Shown here piece by piece: positions 9,006 through 17,625 of a stretch of DNA of 64,000 nucleotides (position 1 is the stretch's first letter; the number at the start of each line of letters is the position of its first letter). The DNA comes from Bin34 sp965219935 (GTDB lineage Bacteria > Chloroflexota > Anaerolineae > Caldilineales > Caldilineaceae). The stretch covers positions 4,774,001-4,838,000 of the forward strand of contig CBDCOU010000003.1 of assembly GCA_965219935.1 (NCBI GenBank), in the 5' to 3' direction. Position numbers and translations under genes: made by a program. The notes under the pieces were generated by a model. The model ran no database searches. It was not told where the DNA came from and saw only the letters and a program-made list of their open reading frames with translations.

Positions 9006-9516
9006 GACCTGGCGCCTCCGCCTGCACACCCTGCGGCGGTGGGAGCCCCTGCGGCGCACGCTGGCCTGGCAGGCCTTTTGGTGGCTGGGCTGGTATCGTC
9101 TCCTAATTCTGACGGTCGGTTTCCGCCGGTTCGTCTGGCTGCACGGCTGGTTCATGGCGGAGACCTTGCGCGGGGCTGCCCCCGCACAACGGCATCTGGC
9201 GTCGGAAATCGGATTCGCCGTCCGGCGCATGGCCGACCACACCCCTTGGCAGAGTGCCTGTCTGCCCCAGGCCCTGGCCGCGCAGCGCCTGTGCCGCCGG
9301 CGCGGCTTGGGCAGCACCCTCTACCTGGGCATGGCCCGGAGCGGGGACACCGAGATTGAGGCCCATGCCTGGCTGCGTTGCGGCGATGCCATCCTGACCG
9401 GAGAGGAGGAGATGGACGACTTTGTCCCGGTGGCCAGCTACGCTTTGGATGTCGGTGTCCTGTTCCGCGAACGGCAGGTGCGTCTTGGCCCGTTTATCGG
9501 GGATGTGAGTTTATAG
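8977..9516 (+). CDS. lasso-peptide B2-type transglutaminase-fold protease
   Basis: A 179-residue protein of the lasso B2 family, which cleaves precursor leaders with a Cys-His-Asp triad. The core reads WQSACLPQALAAQRL (Cys95), then a strand LYLGMA, then EAHAWLRCGD (His130, Asp137 as the likely third member). An N-terminal Trp-rich amphipathic region (about 23-60) may associate with the membrane. The gene starts inside the PqqD-like gene, with the ATG 26 bases before its stop codon. Lasso clusters normally add an asparagine-synthetase-like cyclase; none is here, but one lies 36 kb away (45763). The length is slightly above the usual 140-150 residues. Confidence 0.85.
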   Translation: MKGSSGSSIETWRLRLHTLRRWEPLRRTLAWQAFWWLGWYRLLILTVGFRRFVWLHGWFMAETLRGAAPAQRHLASEIGFAVRRMADHTPWQSACLPQALAAQRLCRRRGLGSTLYLGMARSGDTEIEAHAWLRCGDAILTGEEEMDDFVPVASYALDVGVLFRERQVRLGPFIGDVSL

Positions 9517-9560
9517 TTGGGGACGGTTCATTTTTGCGGTACAGGCAGGGAGCGCAATCC

Positions 9561-10187
9561 ATGCAGGCCTTGGTCGATCGCCTTCTTCGGGACGGGGTCA
9601 ATCTGGGGAACAACATCCTCAAGGTGGACGGGTTCATCAACCATCAGCTGGATCCGCACCTGACCCGGGAGATAGGGAAGGCCCTGGCACAGCAATTCCG
9701 GGACGCGCAGGTGGCCGCCGTCACCAAGGTGGTGACGGCCGAGGTGAGCGGCATCGCATTCGCGCTGCAGACCGCCATGGAACTGGGGGTCGAATCCATC
9801 TATGCCCGCAAGGTGCGTCCGGTCACGATGCCGCCGGACAGCTACACCCGCCGGGTGACCAGCCCGACCAAGGGCCATGAGGTGGAGATTGTGCTCAATC
9901 CGGAGTACATCGGGCCACAGGACCGGGTGCTGCTCGTGGACGATTTCCTGGCTTCCGGCGAAACGTTGGCCGCACTCCACGATTTGGTTTCGCAGTCCGG
10001 GGCGGAGGTCACCGGCTTTGGCTGCGTCATCGAGAAGTCCTTCCAGGAAGGCCGTCGCGTGCTGGCTCCGTACGGCCTGCCCATCGTCTCGCTGGCCATG
10101 ATTCAGTCGATGGACAACGGGGTCATCAAGGCGGTGGCCACGCCACCGGAGCTGTGCCGCGCGCCCGGTTCAACGACGATGGCCTGA
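9561..10187 (+). CDS. xpt: xanthine phosphoribosyltransferase
   Basis: A 208-residue type I phosphoribosyltransferase starting MQALVDRLLRDG; the start at 9561 matches the family N terminus, with GGCAGGGAG about 10 bases ahead, whereas the longer frame from 9378 reads the B2 gene out of phase. The PRPP loop is VLLVDDFLASGET (123-135), and YARKV plus the Arg-rich flexible loop match Xpt. The enzyme converts xanthine and PRPP to XMP for purine salvage in the cytoplasm. The next gene is a xanthine-dehydrogenase-like subunit, so the pair may be a purine-handling unit. I see no purine riboswitch in the 44-base gap ahead of it. Confidence 0.92.
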   Translation: MQALVDRLLRDGVNLGNNILKVDGFINHQLDPHLTREIGKALAQQFRDAQVAAVTKVVTAEVSGIAFALQTAMELGVESIYARKVRPVTMPPDSYTRRVTSPTKGHEVEIVLNPEYIGPQDRVLLVDDFLASGETLAALHDLVSQSGAEVTGFGCVIEKSFQEGRRVLAPYGLPIVSLAMIQSMDNGVIKAVATPPELCRAPGSTTMA

Positions 10188-10261
10188 ACCGGCCGGGCAA
10201 TTTCGCCTGGCCGTCCTGACGCAGCCCGCCACACGGTCCGGATCCCGTTTCGGAAACCGCC

Positions 10262-12547
10262 GTGACCGCGTCCGGTTCCAGTCCCCTGCCTGCCCGCCGG
10301 CGCGGGCACATCGGCGACTCCGTGGTCAGGCACGACGCGGAGGCCAAGGTCACGGGCCGCGCCCGTTTTGCGGACGATGTCCGTCTGCCCGCCGCCAATT
10401 GGATGGAGGTGGTATTCGCCGGAGTACCGCACGCCCGCCTGCGCCGGCTGGATCTGGCACGGGCCCGGCGCATGTCCGGTGTGGTGGCGATCCTGACCGA
10501 CGCGGACATACCGGACAACCGGTACGGCATCGTGTTTCCCGACCAGCCCGTGCTGTGCGGCCTGAACTCCACCGAGGCAGCCCGTACGGTGCGTTGGCCG
10601 GGAGACCGCCTCTGCTTGGTCATTGCCCGGACCCGGCGTCAGGCCGTGGAGGCGGCTGCGGCGGTGGAGGCGGAGTGGGACTTCCTGCCCGTGGTTTCGG
10701 ATCCGGCCGCCGCCCTCGCCCCGGGCGCGCCCGAACTGCACGACTACGACGCGCGGCCCGTTCCCACCCTCGCGCGCGGGTCGAACCTGCTGTGCCGGCA
10801 GAACATCCGCCATGGGGACTGGGAAGAAGCCTTGGCCCGTTCGCCCGTGACGGTCTCGATGCGGGGCAGCACGTCGTGGCAGGAACATGCCTACATTGAA
10901 ACCGAGGCCGGCTCGGCCTGGCTGGACGACCGGGGCCGGGTCTGCGTGCGCACCGGCGGCCAGTGGCTGCACGACGACCGCCACCAGATTGCGGCTGCCC
11001 TGCGGCTGCCCGAGGATCGCGTCCAGGTCTCCTACGCGGCCATTGGCGGCGGCTTCGGCGGCAAGGAGGATGTGCACCTGCAGGTGGTTCTGGCCCTGGC
11101 GGCCTGGAAGACGGGCGAACCGGTGCAGGCGGCCTGGAAGCGGTGCGACAGCCTGAGGCACACGCACAAGCGCCATCCGTTTGTCTTTGACGGCATCCTC
11201 GGTGCCGACCGCGACGGTCGCCTGACGGCCCTGGAGCTGGACATCCTGGGCGACGCCGGCCCCTATGCCAGTACCAGTCCCGCGGTGCTGGGCAACACGG
11301 CGGTCTGTGCCGCCGGTCCCTACAACATTCCCGCGGTTTGCATCACGGCGCGCCTGGCCGTGACCAACAATCCGGTCACCGGTGCGTTCCGCGGTTTCGG
11401 CGGCCCGCAGGGCGCTTTCATGATCGAGTCCCTGATGAACCGGCTGGCCTGCGAACTGGGGATGGAGGCCGCGGAGTTGCGGCGGCGCAATGTGTGGTCG
11501 GAGGGCTCGTTGATGTGCACCGGATCGCCGGTGCCGCCCGGCTGCCAGGCTGCCGAGGTGTTGGAAGCGGCAGTGGCCGCGGCCAATCGCCTGCCGCCTC
11601 CGGATCCCCTGACCAGGGGCTGGGCGCCCAGTCCCCGGCGCGGGCGGGGTCTCGCGCTGGCCGTGAAGAATATCGGTTTCGGCCACGGCACGGTGGACGA
11701 GTGCCACGCCTGGGTGGAGCTGCACGGGGGAGTCGAGGTGGAGGACGTGCATGTGGGCACGGTCGGCGCGGATATCGGTCAGGGCGCGCACTCCGCCTTC
11801 CGGCAGATGACCGCCGACCTGTTGGACGTCGACCTGGAGCGGGTCCACCTGCATGCGGACAGCACGGACGACGCCGAATCCAGCGGCAGCGCCTCCGCCT
11901 CCCGCCTGACGCTATACACGGGTGCGGCCCTGCACGGCGCCGTGCGACAGGCACTGGCGAATTGGGAGGACGAGGAGCGGCCGGCACGCGGCGAGCATGT
12001 GTTCAGGACGGACAGGACCACGGCCATGGATCCGGAGACGGGCCGCGGGAATCCCTTCTATACGCTTGGGTACTGTGCCCAGGTGGTGGATGTGGACGTT
12101 GATCCCGAGACCGGCAAGGTGCAGGTCCTCCAGGTCGTCTCCGCCAACGACGTGGGCCGGGCCGTGAACCCCCAACAGATCGAGGGGCAGGTGGCCGGCG
12201 CCGTGGCCCAGGGACTGGGCTGGGCACTCTGGGAGGACCTCCGTGTGGAGGACGGGTGGATCCTGAACCGGGGACTGGAGACCTATCTGTTGCCGACGGC
12301 CCTGGACATGCCCCCTCGCATCATGTCCGTGATCATCGAGGACGGTGCACCGGAACATCCGCTCGGTGTCAAGGGCATGGGCGAAATGCCGCTGCTGCCC
12401 ACGGCACCGGCCCTGGCCTCCGCCATCCGGGACGCGGTGGGGGTCAATCTCGGCGATTTGCCGTTCACCAGTGAACGCATCCGCCGGGCCGTGGCGGCAC
12501 GCCGCGGACCCAAATCGGTCGGGAACGGCAGTTGTCGGGGGCCATAA
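10262..12547 (+). CDS. xanthine-dehydrogenase-family molybdenum-binding subunit
   Basis: A 761-residue large subunit of the molybdenum hydroxylase family, starting at GTG 10262. The N-terminal a/b-hammerhead starts GDSVVRHDAEAKVTGRARF, where molybdenum subunits usually begin. Cofactor-binding loops are GGGFGGKED (262-270), AFRGFGGPQ and the C-terminal GVKGMGEMPLLPTAP, whose Glu708 matches the conserved catalytic glutamate. These enzymes hydroxylate purines, aldehydes or aromatic heterocycles and need FAD and 2Fe-2S partners (coxM- and coxS-like). Neither is adjacent, so the partners must be elsewhere or the substrate differs. Proximity to xpt hints at a purine; this is inference. Confidence 0.88.
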   Translation: MTASGSSPLPARRRGHIGDSVVRHDAEAKVTGRARFADDVRLPAANWMEVVFAGVPHARLRRLDLARARRMSGVVAILTDADIPDNRYGIVFPDQPVLCGLNSTEAARTVRWPGDRLCLVIARTRRQAVEAAAAVEAEWDFLPVVSDPAAALAPGAPELHDYDARPVPTLARGSNLLCRQNIRHGDWEEALARSPVTVSMRGSTSWQEHAYIETEAGSAWLDDRGRVCVRTGGQWLHDDRHQIAAALRLPEDRVQVSYAAIGGGFGGKEDVHLQVVLALAAWKTGEPVQAAWKRCDSLRHTHKRHPFVFDGILGADRDGRLTALELDILGDAGPYASTSPAVLGNTAVCAAGPYNIPAVCITARLAVTNNPVTGAFRGFGGPQGAFMIESLMNRLACELGMEAAELRRRNVWSEGSLMCTGSPVPPGCQAAEVLEAAVAAANRLPPPDPLTRGWAPSPRRGRGLALAVKNIGFGHGTVDECHAWVELHGGVEVEDVHVGTVGADIGQGAHSAFRQMTADLLDVDLERVHLHADSTDDAESSGSASASRLTLYTGAALHGAVRQALANWEDEERPARGEHVFRTDRTTAMDPETGRGNPFYTLGYCAQVVDVDVDPETGKVQVLQVVSANDVGRAVNPQQIEGQVAGAVAQGLGWALWEDLRVEDGWILNRGLETYLLPTALDMPPRIMSVIIEDGAPEHPLGVKGMGEMPLLPTAPALASAIRDAVGVNLGDLPFTSERIRRAVAARRGPKSVGNGSCRGP

Positions 12548-12600
12548 GTGTAAGATTAAGTGTTAATCCGCGTCACCAGCCAGCGAGGCTGACGAGTCAA

Positions 12601-13875
12601 ATGACCTTCTCCGCCACGGGCCCCATTCCGCGTCGTGTTGTGATTACCGGTTTGGGTGCCCTGACCCCCATGGGGTTGTCAGCCGCCGAAACCTGGGACA
12701 ATGTGCTGGCCGGCCGCTCCGGCATCGGGCCCATGACCCGGTTCGATCCCAGCGAAATCAAATCCAAGATCGCCGCCGAAGTGAAGGGTTTCGATCCCCT
12801 CAACTTCATGTCGCGCAAGGAATCGCGCAGTCTCGACACCTATTCCCGCTTCGGCGTGGCAGCCGTCCAGGAAGCCATCAAGGATGCGGGCCTGGAGTTC
12901 TCGCGGGAGGACATCCAGCGGGTGGGGGTCACCATCAGCAGTTGCGTGGGCGGCATCGAGGACTACACCAATTCGGTCAAGACCCTGCTCAAGCGCGGCA
13001 TGCAACGGGTGTCGCCGTTTCTGGTGCCGCGCATGCTGGTGGACAGCCTGGCCTCCCGCATTGCGGTCCGCTACGGGCTGCAGGGTCCCACGATGGGGGT
13101 CACGACCGCCTGTTCCACGGGCCTGACGGCCCTGTGCCAGGCCTTCGACCAGGTGCGCTTCGGTTCCGTGGACATCGCCATCTGCGGCAGTTCCGAAGCA
13201 GCCATCGTGCCGCCGATGGTGGCCGGTTTCGACGCCATGGGCGTGCTCAGTTCCAACAACGACATGCCGGAGGAGGCCGCCAAGCCGTTCGACAACGAAC
13301 GGGACGGGTTCGTCATCGGCGAGGGTTGCGGGATCTTGATCATGGAGACCCTGGAACACGCCCGCGCCCGCGGGGCCCGGATTTACGCCGAGGTGGCCGG
13401 CGGGGGCATGAGCAACGACGGCAACGACATGGTGGCCATGGAGAAGAACGGCATCGGCATCCAGAACGCCATGCGCGTGGCGCTCCACCATGCCAAGCAG
13501 CTGCTGGGGATTGATGCCAGCGATGTGGACTACATCAACCCGCACGGCTCCGGCACCAAGCTCAACGACAAGGTCGAAACCCACGCCATCAAGGGGGTCT
13601 TCGGCGAGCATGCGTACGATGTCAACATCAGCAGCACCAAGAGCATGATGGGCCACCTGATGGGGGCCGCCGGCTCCGTGGAGGCCATCATGGCGATCAA
13701 GGCGGTGGACGAGGACACGGTGCCCCCGACCATCAACCTGCACACTCCGGACCCGGACTGCGACCTGAACTACACTCCCAATGTTGCACAGCAACGGCCG
13801 GTGCAAGCCGCCATGAACAACAGCATCGGCCTGGGCGGCAACAACACCAGCATGATTTTCAGCAAGCCGGACTGA
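12601..13875 (+). CDS. fabF: beta-ketoacyl-ACP synthase II
   Basis: A 424-residue condensing enzyme (KAS II). The ATG at 12601 gives the standard opening with RRVVITGLGALTPMG; an in-frame upstream start at 12532 would add 23 non-homologous residues. The Cys-His-His triad is present: Cys171 in TTACSTG, His315 in NPHGSGT and His352 in MMGHLMGAAG. The glycine-rich C terminus (NNSIGLGGNNTSMIF) is intact. It elongates acyl-ACP with malonyl-ACP in fatty acid synthesis. It is followed 36 bases later by a FabH homologue. No acpP, fabD or fabG is adjacent. The family call is firm; whether it serves bulk fatty acid or a specialised pathway is not decided. Confidence 0.93.
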   Translation: MTFSATGPIPRRVVITGLGALTPMGLSAAETWDNVLAGRSGIGPMTRFDPSEIKSKIAAEVKGFDPLNFMSRKESRSLDTYSRFGVAAVQEAIKDAGLEFSREDIQRVGVTISSCVGGIEDYTNSVKTLLKRGMQRVSPFLVPRMLVDSLASRIAVRYGLQGPTMGVTTACSTGLTALCQAFDQVRFGSVDIAICGSSEAAIVPPMVAGFDAMGVLSSNNDMPEEAAKPFDNERDGFVIGEGCGILIMETLEHARARGARIYAEVAGGGMSNDGNDMVAMEKNGIGIQNAMRVALHHAKQLLGIDASDVDYINPHGSGTKLNDKVETHAIKGVFGEHAYDVNISSTKSMMGHLMGAAGSVEAIMAIKAVDEDTVPPTINLHTPDPDCDLNYTPNVAQQRPVQAAMNNSIGLGGNNTSMIFSKPD

Positions 13876-13911
13876 GGTGCCTGCGCGCCCGGTTTGGCAA
13901 GGGCTTTCACT

Positions 13912-15171
13912 ATGGCCGTCATCCAAAACGGAACGGGACCCGCGGACGACACGGTGTCGGTGCCGATGGTCAACGGCGCCGACGGCGCGAACGGCGCGTC
14001 CGCTCCGGCCGCGCAGGTCCGGACGGATCCCCTGGCCACGTTCCCGGCCCACGGCCCGTACGCCCAGATGGTGGGCTGGGGCTATGTGACTCCCAGGAAG
14101 GTGGTTACCAACCACGACCTGGCCAACATTGTCGACACGTCCGACGAATGGATTCGGCAGAACACCGGCATTGTGTCGCGCCACATCGTGACCGACGAGT
14201 CCGAAACCTCGGCTACGCTGGGAGCCCAGGCGGGACGGCAGGCCCTGGACGTGGCCGGGGTTCCGCCGCAGAAGGTGGGCCTCGTCATCTGTGCCACCAG
14301 CACGCCGACCCATGTGTTTCCGTCCACCGCCAGCCAAATCCAGGACGACCTGGGTTGCATCAACGCCGGTGCCTATGACCTGAGTGCCGCCTGTTCGGGA
14401 TTTGTCTATGCCCTGGCCATGGCCCGGTCGGCCATTGTGGCGGGGGATGCGGAATATGTCCTGGTTGTCGGGGCGGAGGTGATGAGCCGATTCGTCGACT
14501 GGACCGACCGGTCGACCTGCATCCTGTTCGGCGACGGCGCGGGGGCGCTGTTGATTGCGGCCAGCGATGTCAAGGGCGGCATTGGGGCCTGTGAACTGGG
14601 CAGTGACGGCTCCGGGGGGGATCTGCTGACCCTGCCGGCCGGCGGCAGTGCCCGCCCGGCGACCCTGGAGACGGTCAGCAGCGGCGAGCACTTCATTCGC
14701 ATGGACGGTCCGGCCGTGTTCCGGTTTGCCACGCGGGTGATGGCGGATGCCACGCGGTCGGTTCTGCAGAAGCAGGGCTGGACGCTGGACGACCTGGATC
14801 TGGTGATTCCGCACCAGGCCAACAGCCGCATCATTCAAAACAGCGTAATCAAGCAGCTCAAGATCCCGCCCGAGAAGGTCTTCATCAACATTGCCGAATA
14901 CGGCAACACCAGCACGGCTTCGATACCGATTGCCCTGTGCGAAGCACTGGCCGAGGACCGGATCAGCCCGGGCAAGAATTTGGTTCTGGTCGGGTTTGGC
15001 GGAGGCCTCAGCTGGGGAGCCCTGGCCGTGAACTGGTCGGTTTCACAGCAGGATGTGTCGCGCCACTGGTGGCAGGGGGCCCGGCAGCAGGCGGCCTACC
15101 GCGCCGGTGCCGCACGTAGCATGTGGCGCCGCGTGGAACGCAGGTTTGCCTCGCGCCGCGATCGCAGCTGA
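13912..15171 (+). CDS. fabH: 3-oxoacyl-ACP synthase III with extra tails
   Basis: A 419-residue KAS III. ATG 13912 has AAGGG 8 bases ahead; a TTG at 13894 in frame is less likely. The catalytic triad is Cys161 (SAACSGF), His301 (IPHQANSRI) and Asn332 (GNTSTASIP). It starts fatty acid chains by joining acyl-CoA to malonyl-ACP. The usual length is 310-330, so the protein is long at both ends: about 48 low-complexity Gly/Ala/Asp residues before the core and a 40-45-residue Arg/Gln/Ala-rich basic tail after the last strand. Both tails are unexplained and might be disordered. The gene is paired with fabF just upstream and converges on a leftward gene. Confidence 0.9.
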   Translation: MAVIQNGTGPADDTVSVPMVNGADGANGASAPAAQVRTDPLATFPAHGPYAQMVGWGYVTPRKVVTNHDLANIVDTSDEWIRQNTGIVSRHIVTDESETSATLGAQAGRQALDVAGVPPQKVGLVICATSTPTHVFPSTASQIQDDLGCINAGAYDLSAACSGFVYALAMARSAIVAGDAEYVLVVGAEVMSRFVDWTDRSTCILFGDGAGALLIAASDVKGGIGACELGSDGSGGDLLTLPAGGSARPATLETVSSGEHFIRMDGPAVFRFATRVMADATRSVLQKQGWTLDDLDLVIPHQANSRIIQNSVIKQLKIPPEKVFINIAEYGNTSTASIPIALCEALAEDRISPGKNLVLVGFGGGLSWGALAVNWSVSQQDVSRHWWQGARQQAAYRAGAARSMWRRVERRFASRRDRS

Positions 15172-15368
15172 ATTGTCGCCGGCCGCATGGCTGGCCATGC
15201 CGGAAGTGCAACCGGGCACAGATACCCGACGGCGGGTCCGCGCGCGCGGGTGTGCCGGGGACCTTTCCGAGCGCCCCGCGATGCCGGCGTTGAGCCGTCG
15301 GGCTCAGCCGGTCAGCGTGGTTGGAAGTGGATCCGGCCGGTTGCCGGACGAGCCGACACGGGACCGGG

Positions 15369-15914
15369 TCAGGTCCATTTGTAGCGTGCCGGCTGCACCG
15401 CAGGCAGATCGGTCAGGTCCGCGACATCGTGCCCGTCCGCCTTGAGGTCGGCTTTCTCAATGATGAGGCTGGCCAGCTCCGCACGGTAGCGGGTGTCTTC
15501 CCGCTGCAGGACGCCGGGGTCCAGTTCGTCCCCGGCATTGTGATAGACCTGCAGATAGATGTTCTCGTAGGTGGGATCGAAACGGCGAACCCAGATGTCG
15601 ACGCGTTCGATCTTGTCCCACGTCCAAAACTTGTTCATGGCCCACAACCGGAACGGATTGCGCACCTGCAGGCCCTCGCTGGACACGATGAGGGTTTCGT
15701 TCATTTCCAGCAGGTTCGAATAGAGCAGCAGCACCCCCCAGGCGAAAAAGCTCCAGGCAATCGCCTCCGCGAAGAAGGTGTCGGTCAGGTTCATGGTGAA
15801 CGCAAGGCCGCCGCCCAGGATCAAGCCCACCGATGCCGCGACGTTGCGCTTGAAGCCGGTGAAGCGAATCGGTTCCATCGAGGCTGATTCGGAGGTTGGG
15901 GCGGACATGGTCAT
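15369..15914 (-). CDS. two-helix membrane protein with PH-like cytoplasmic part
   Basis: A 181-residue protein of unknown function. The ATG at 15914 is preferred because GAGAG lies about 8 bases upstream and a TATAAT lies 28 bases upstream of it. After a short Ser/Thr leader there are two membrane helices (about 27-47 and 52-72). A beta-rich domain follows, with GLQVRNPFRLWAMNKFWTWDKIERVDIWV, given here only as its ends: Gly-Leu-Gln near 87 and Trp-Val near 116. This layout, two helices then a PH/YdbT-like domain, resembles bacterial PH-domain membrane proteins. The gene faces fabH tail-to-tail. No substrate or partner can be named. Confidence 0.65.
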   Translation of the reverse strand: MTMSAPTSESASMEPIRFTGFKRNVAASVGLILGGGLAFTMNLTDTFFAEAIAWSFFAWGVLLLYSNLLEMNETLIVSSEGLQVRNPFRLWAMNKFWTWDKIERVDIWVRRFDPTYENIYLQVYHNAGDELDPGVLQREDTRYRAELASLIIEKADLKADGHDVADLTDLPAVQPARYKWT

Positions 15915-15941
15915 GGGTTTCGTCTCTCTCAACTGGGCCGG

Positions 15942-15947
15942 ATTATA
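15942..15947 (-). promoter_or_regulatory. possible -10 box for the PH-like gene
   Basis: On the reverse strand this is a perfect TATAAT, about 28 bases upstream of the ATG at 15914. No good -35 hexamer is seen at 16-18 bases spacing, so the call is tentative. Confidence 0.3.
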
Positions 15948-16124
15948 GCCGACACCCGGTGTCCGAGGGCATGCCGGGGATGCCCGCGACGGGCGGTACC
16001 AGTCCCTGCGCGTCACACTTGCCTGCAGGATTGCACACGGTTGGTACGGTCTTTGCACTCGGCTTCAACAGGATCGTCCGACACTCCCTGCCGTTGGGGT
16101 CTGGTCAGCAGAGAGGAGCAACAC

Positions 16125-16328
16125 ATGAATTACCTGGACCAGTACGTCGCTCGGGATTTGTACGAGGAACGGCTGCAGGAGGCCGCCGCACAGCGTCGGG
16201 CCCGCAAGGTCCAGCGTTTGCGGAAGCCACCGGTTGCGTCGCCCCTGCGGCAGTGGACCGCCCGGCTTTTGATCGGCATCGGGACCCGCATCCAGGGACC
16301 GCGCCCCATCTCGCCGGCACCTGCCTGA
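16125..16328 (+). CDS. small basic protein, unknown
   Basis: A 67-residue ORF starting MNYLDQYVARDLYEERL, with an excellent ribosome-binding site (GAGAGGAG, 6 bases ahead of the ATG). The longer frame from 16041 is not supported. The protein is Arg/Gln/Ala-rich in its middle (QEAAAQRRARKVQRLRK), has a short hydrophobic patch near the end (ARLLIGIGTRI) and a Pro-rich tail. It could form a charged amphipathic helix and a membrane-touching end. It stands alone between a divergent gene and a convergent one. I do not recognise a family; the ribosome-binding site and codon use are the reasons for calling it real. Confidence 0.55.
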   Translation: MNYLDQYVARDLYEERLQEAAAQRRARKVQRLRKPPVASPLRQWTARLLIGIGTRIQGPRPISPAPA

Positions 16329-16419
16329 TATCGGCGACCAAACCATTCCCGCTTATCGAGCGCCGTCCCGCGCATCCTGCAGCGGCCCCGGGTATCCGGG
16401 GTCGCTGCGCGTCCGGGCC

Positions 16420-17583
16420 TCAGTTTGGCGGCGGCATGCCGAACTCCCGCTCGAGCATGGGCCAGCTGCCGCCCGGATCCGACTCGATCAGCGGGGCCAA
16501 CACCGGCAGGAGGCCCCGTTCATCCCGGATGGGCGCCGGTTCCGGAACACGGCGGAGGGGGGCGGTTCCGCTTTCAATCCATGGTGCGGGCCAGCCCAGG
16601 GTGGCCGGTGCCGGTCCGGGACCGGGACTCCACACGGGCCGCCAATCCCCCGGATCGGCGGAAGGGTGGAAAAGATCGAACCGCTGGTCAACCCCGTGCC
16701 AGACATTGCGGACCGGACAAGGCTGTCCGGTGGCTGTCAAGGTCAGTTGGCACAGGCGGGCGAAGTTGGAAGCAAAGGTGTGGGGTGACGCGGCCGGCGT
16801 CAGGTGGCGCACCAGGATGTCCTTCAGGCGCAGGGCCCGGGCATCCCGGGAGCGAACCTGCACAAGGGCCTTGTGGACACTCCCGGCCGCGGCGGCGGCA
16901 TCAAAGCGAATGGGACTGTCGGCCTCGGTCACGGGAGTCCGCGGCGATGCGTCCTGAACAATCCGCGTGAACGCCGCCCCGGCTCTCCGGTTGCCGGCAA
17001 ACAGGATCAGGGTGAAGGACGGTCCAAGTTCCGTCAGGGCGATACCCAGGAGTTGGGCCATCCTGATCAGGTTGGGCTGCATTGCCATCGCCATGTCGTA
17101 ACCGCCGCAGCACAGGATCAGGTCGGGAGCCGCCTGCTCAAGGTCGTGGACAAACTCAAGGGGGCGCACGGTGTCGGACATCAGGGTGGTTCCCAGCAAA
17201 TGGCCTGCCGCGGACTGGACGACGGTCTCGGCCGGTTCCTGCCAGACCGGTGTCAGGGCACAGAGCCAAACGCGGAGCGGAGGCAGTGGGTCCAGTGTCA
17301 GGTACAGGCGATCCATGCGCCATGCGGCCGGGCCGGTTCCTGGCTCCGAATTCGGCTCCGGCCGGCGGATGTCGGCTCCCACAAGACTGCCGACGTGATC
17401 CAGCACCGTGGCGACGGATGCCAGGGCAGGGTCTGCGGGCGACGGCATGTTGCGCTCCGGCAGCAATGGTTGGTCAAGGTCCAGTGCGTGCCAGGTGATC
17501 AGTTGCTGCCGGTCCCCGCGCTGCTCGCAGATTGCAGCGTGCACGCGATGGGCTTCGAGTCCAAGACAAAGGGTGGTGGTCAT
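16420..17583 (-). CDS. MutL/GlmL-like ASKHA-fold protein, probably divergent
   Basis: A 387-residue protein, last gene of a leftward operon. Its centre carries two stretches typical of the glutamate-mutase-associated MutL/GlmL family: PDLILCCGGYDMAM (family form D-L-I-L-x-x-G-G-T-D) and LILFAGNRRAG (family form V-x-Y-A-G-N). Family members are usually 450-600 residues with an ATPase core of the actin/Hsp70 type. This one is shorter, and Tyr replaces the Thr of the GGTD loop, so nucleotide binding may be altered. No glutamate mutase or other B12 mutase genes are near. Its neighbours are membrane proteins of unknown function, so a role away from mutase repair is likely. Confidence 0.55.
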   Translation of the reverse strand: MTTTLCLGLEAHRVHAAICEQRGDRQQLITWHALDLDQPLLPERNMPSPADPALASVATVLDHVGSLVGADIRRPEPNSEPGTGPAAWRMDRLYLTLDPLPPLRVWLCALTPVWQEPAETVVQSAAGHLLGTTLMSDTVRPLEFVHDLEQAAPDLILCCGGYDMAMAMQPNLIRMAQLLGIALTELGPSFTLILFAGNRRAGAAFTRIVQDASPRTPVTEADSPIRFDAAAAAGSVHKALVQVRSRDARALRLKDILVRHLTPAASPHTFASNFARLCQLTLTATGQPCPVRNVWHGVDQRFDLFHPSADPGDWRPVWSPGPGPAPATLGWPAPWIESGTAPLRRVPEPAPIRDERGLLPVLAPLIESDPGGSWPMLEREFGMPPPN

Positions 17584-17625
17584 GGAGGCGGCCGGCCAAG
17601 GGTGCGTAGGGGGTGCGGCATTGGA

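Noticed and set aside
9517..9560. Purine riboswitch before xpt
   Set aside because: The gap is only 44 bases, too short for the aptamer, and none of the conserved loop sequences are seen.
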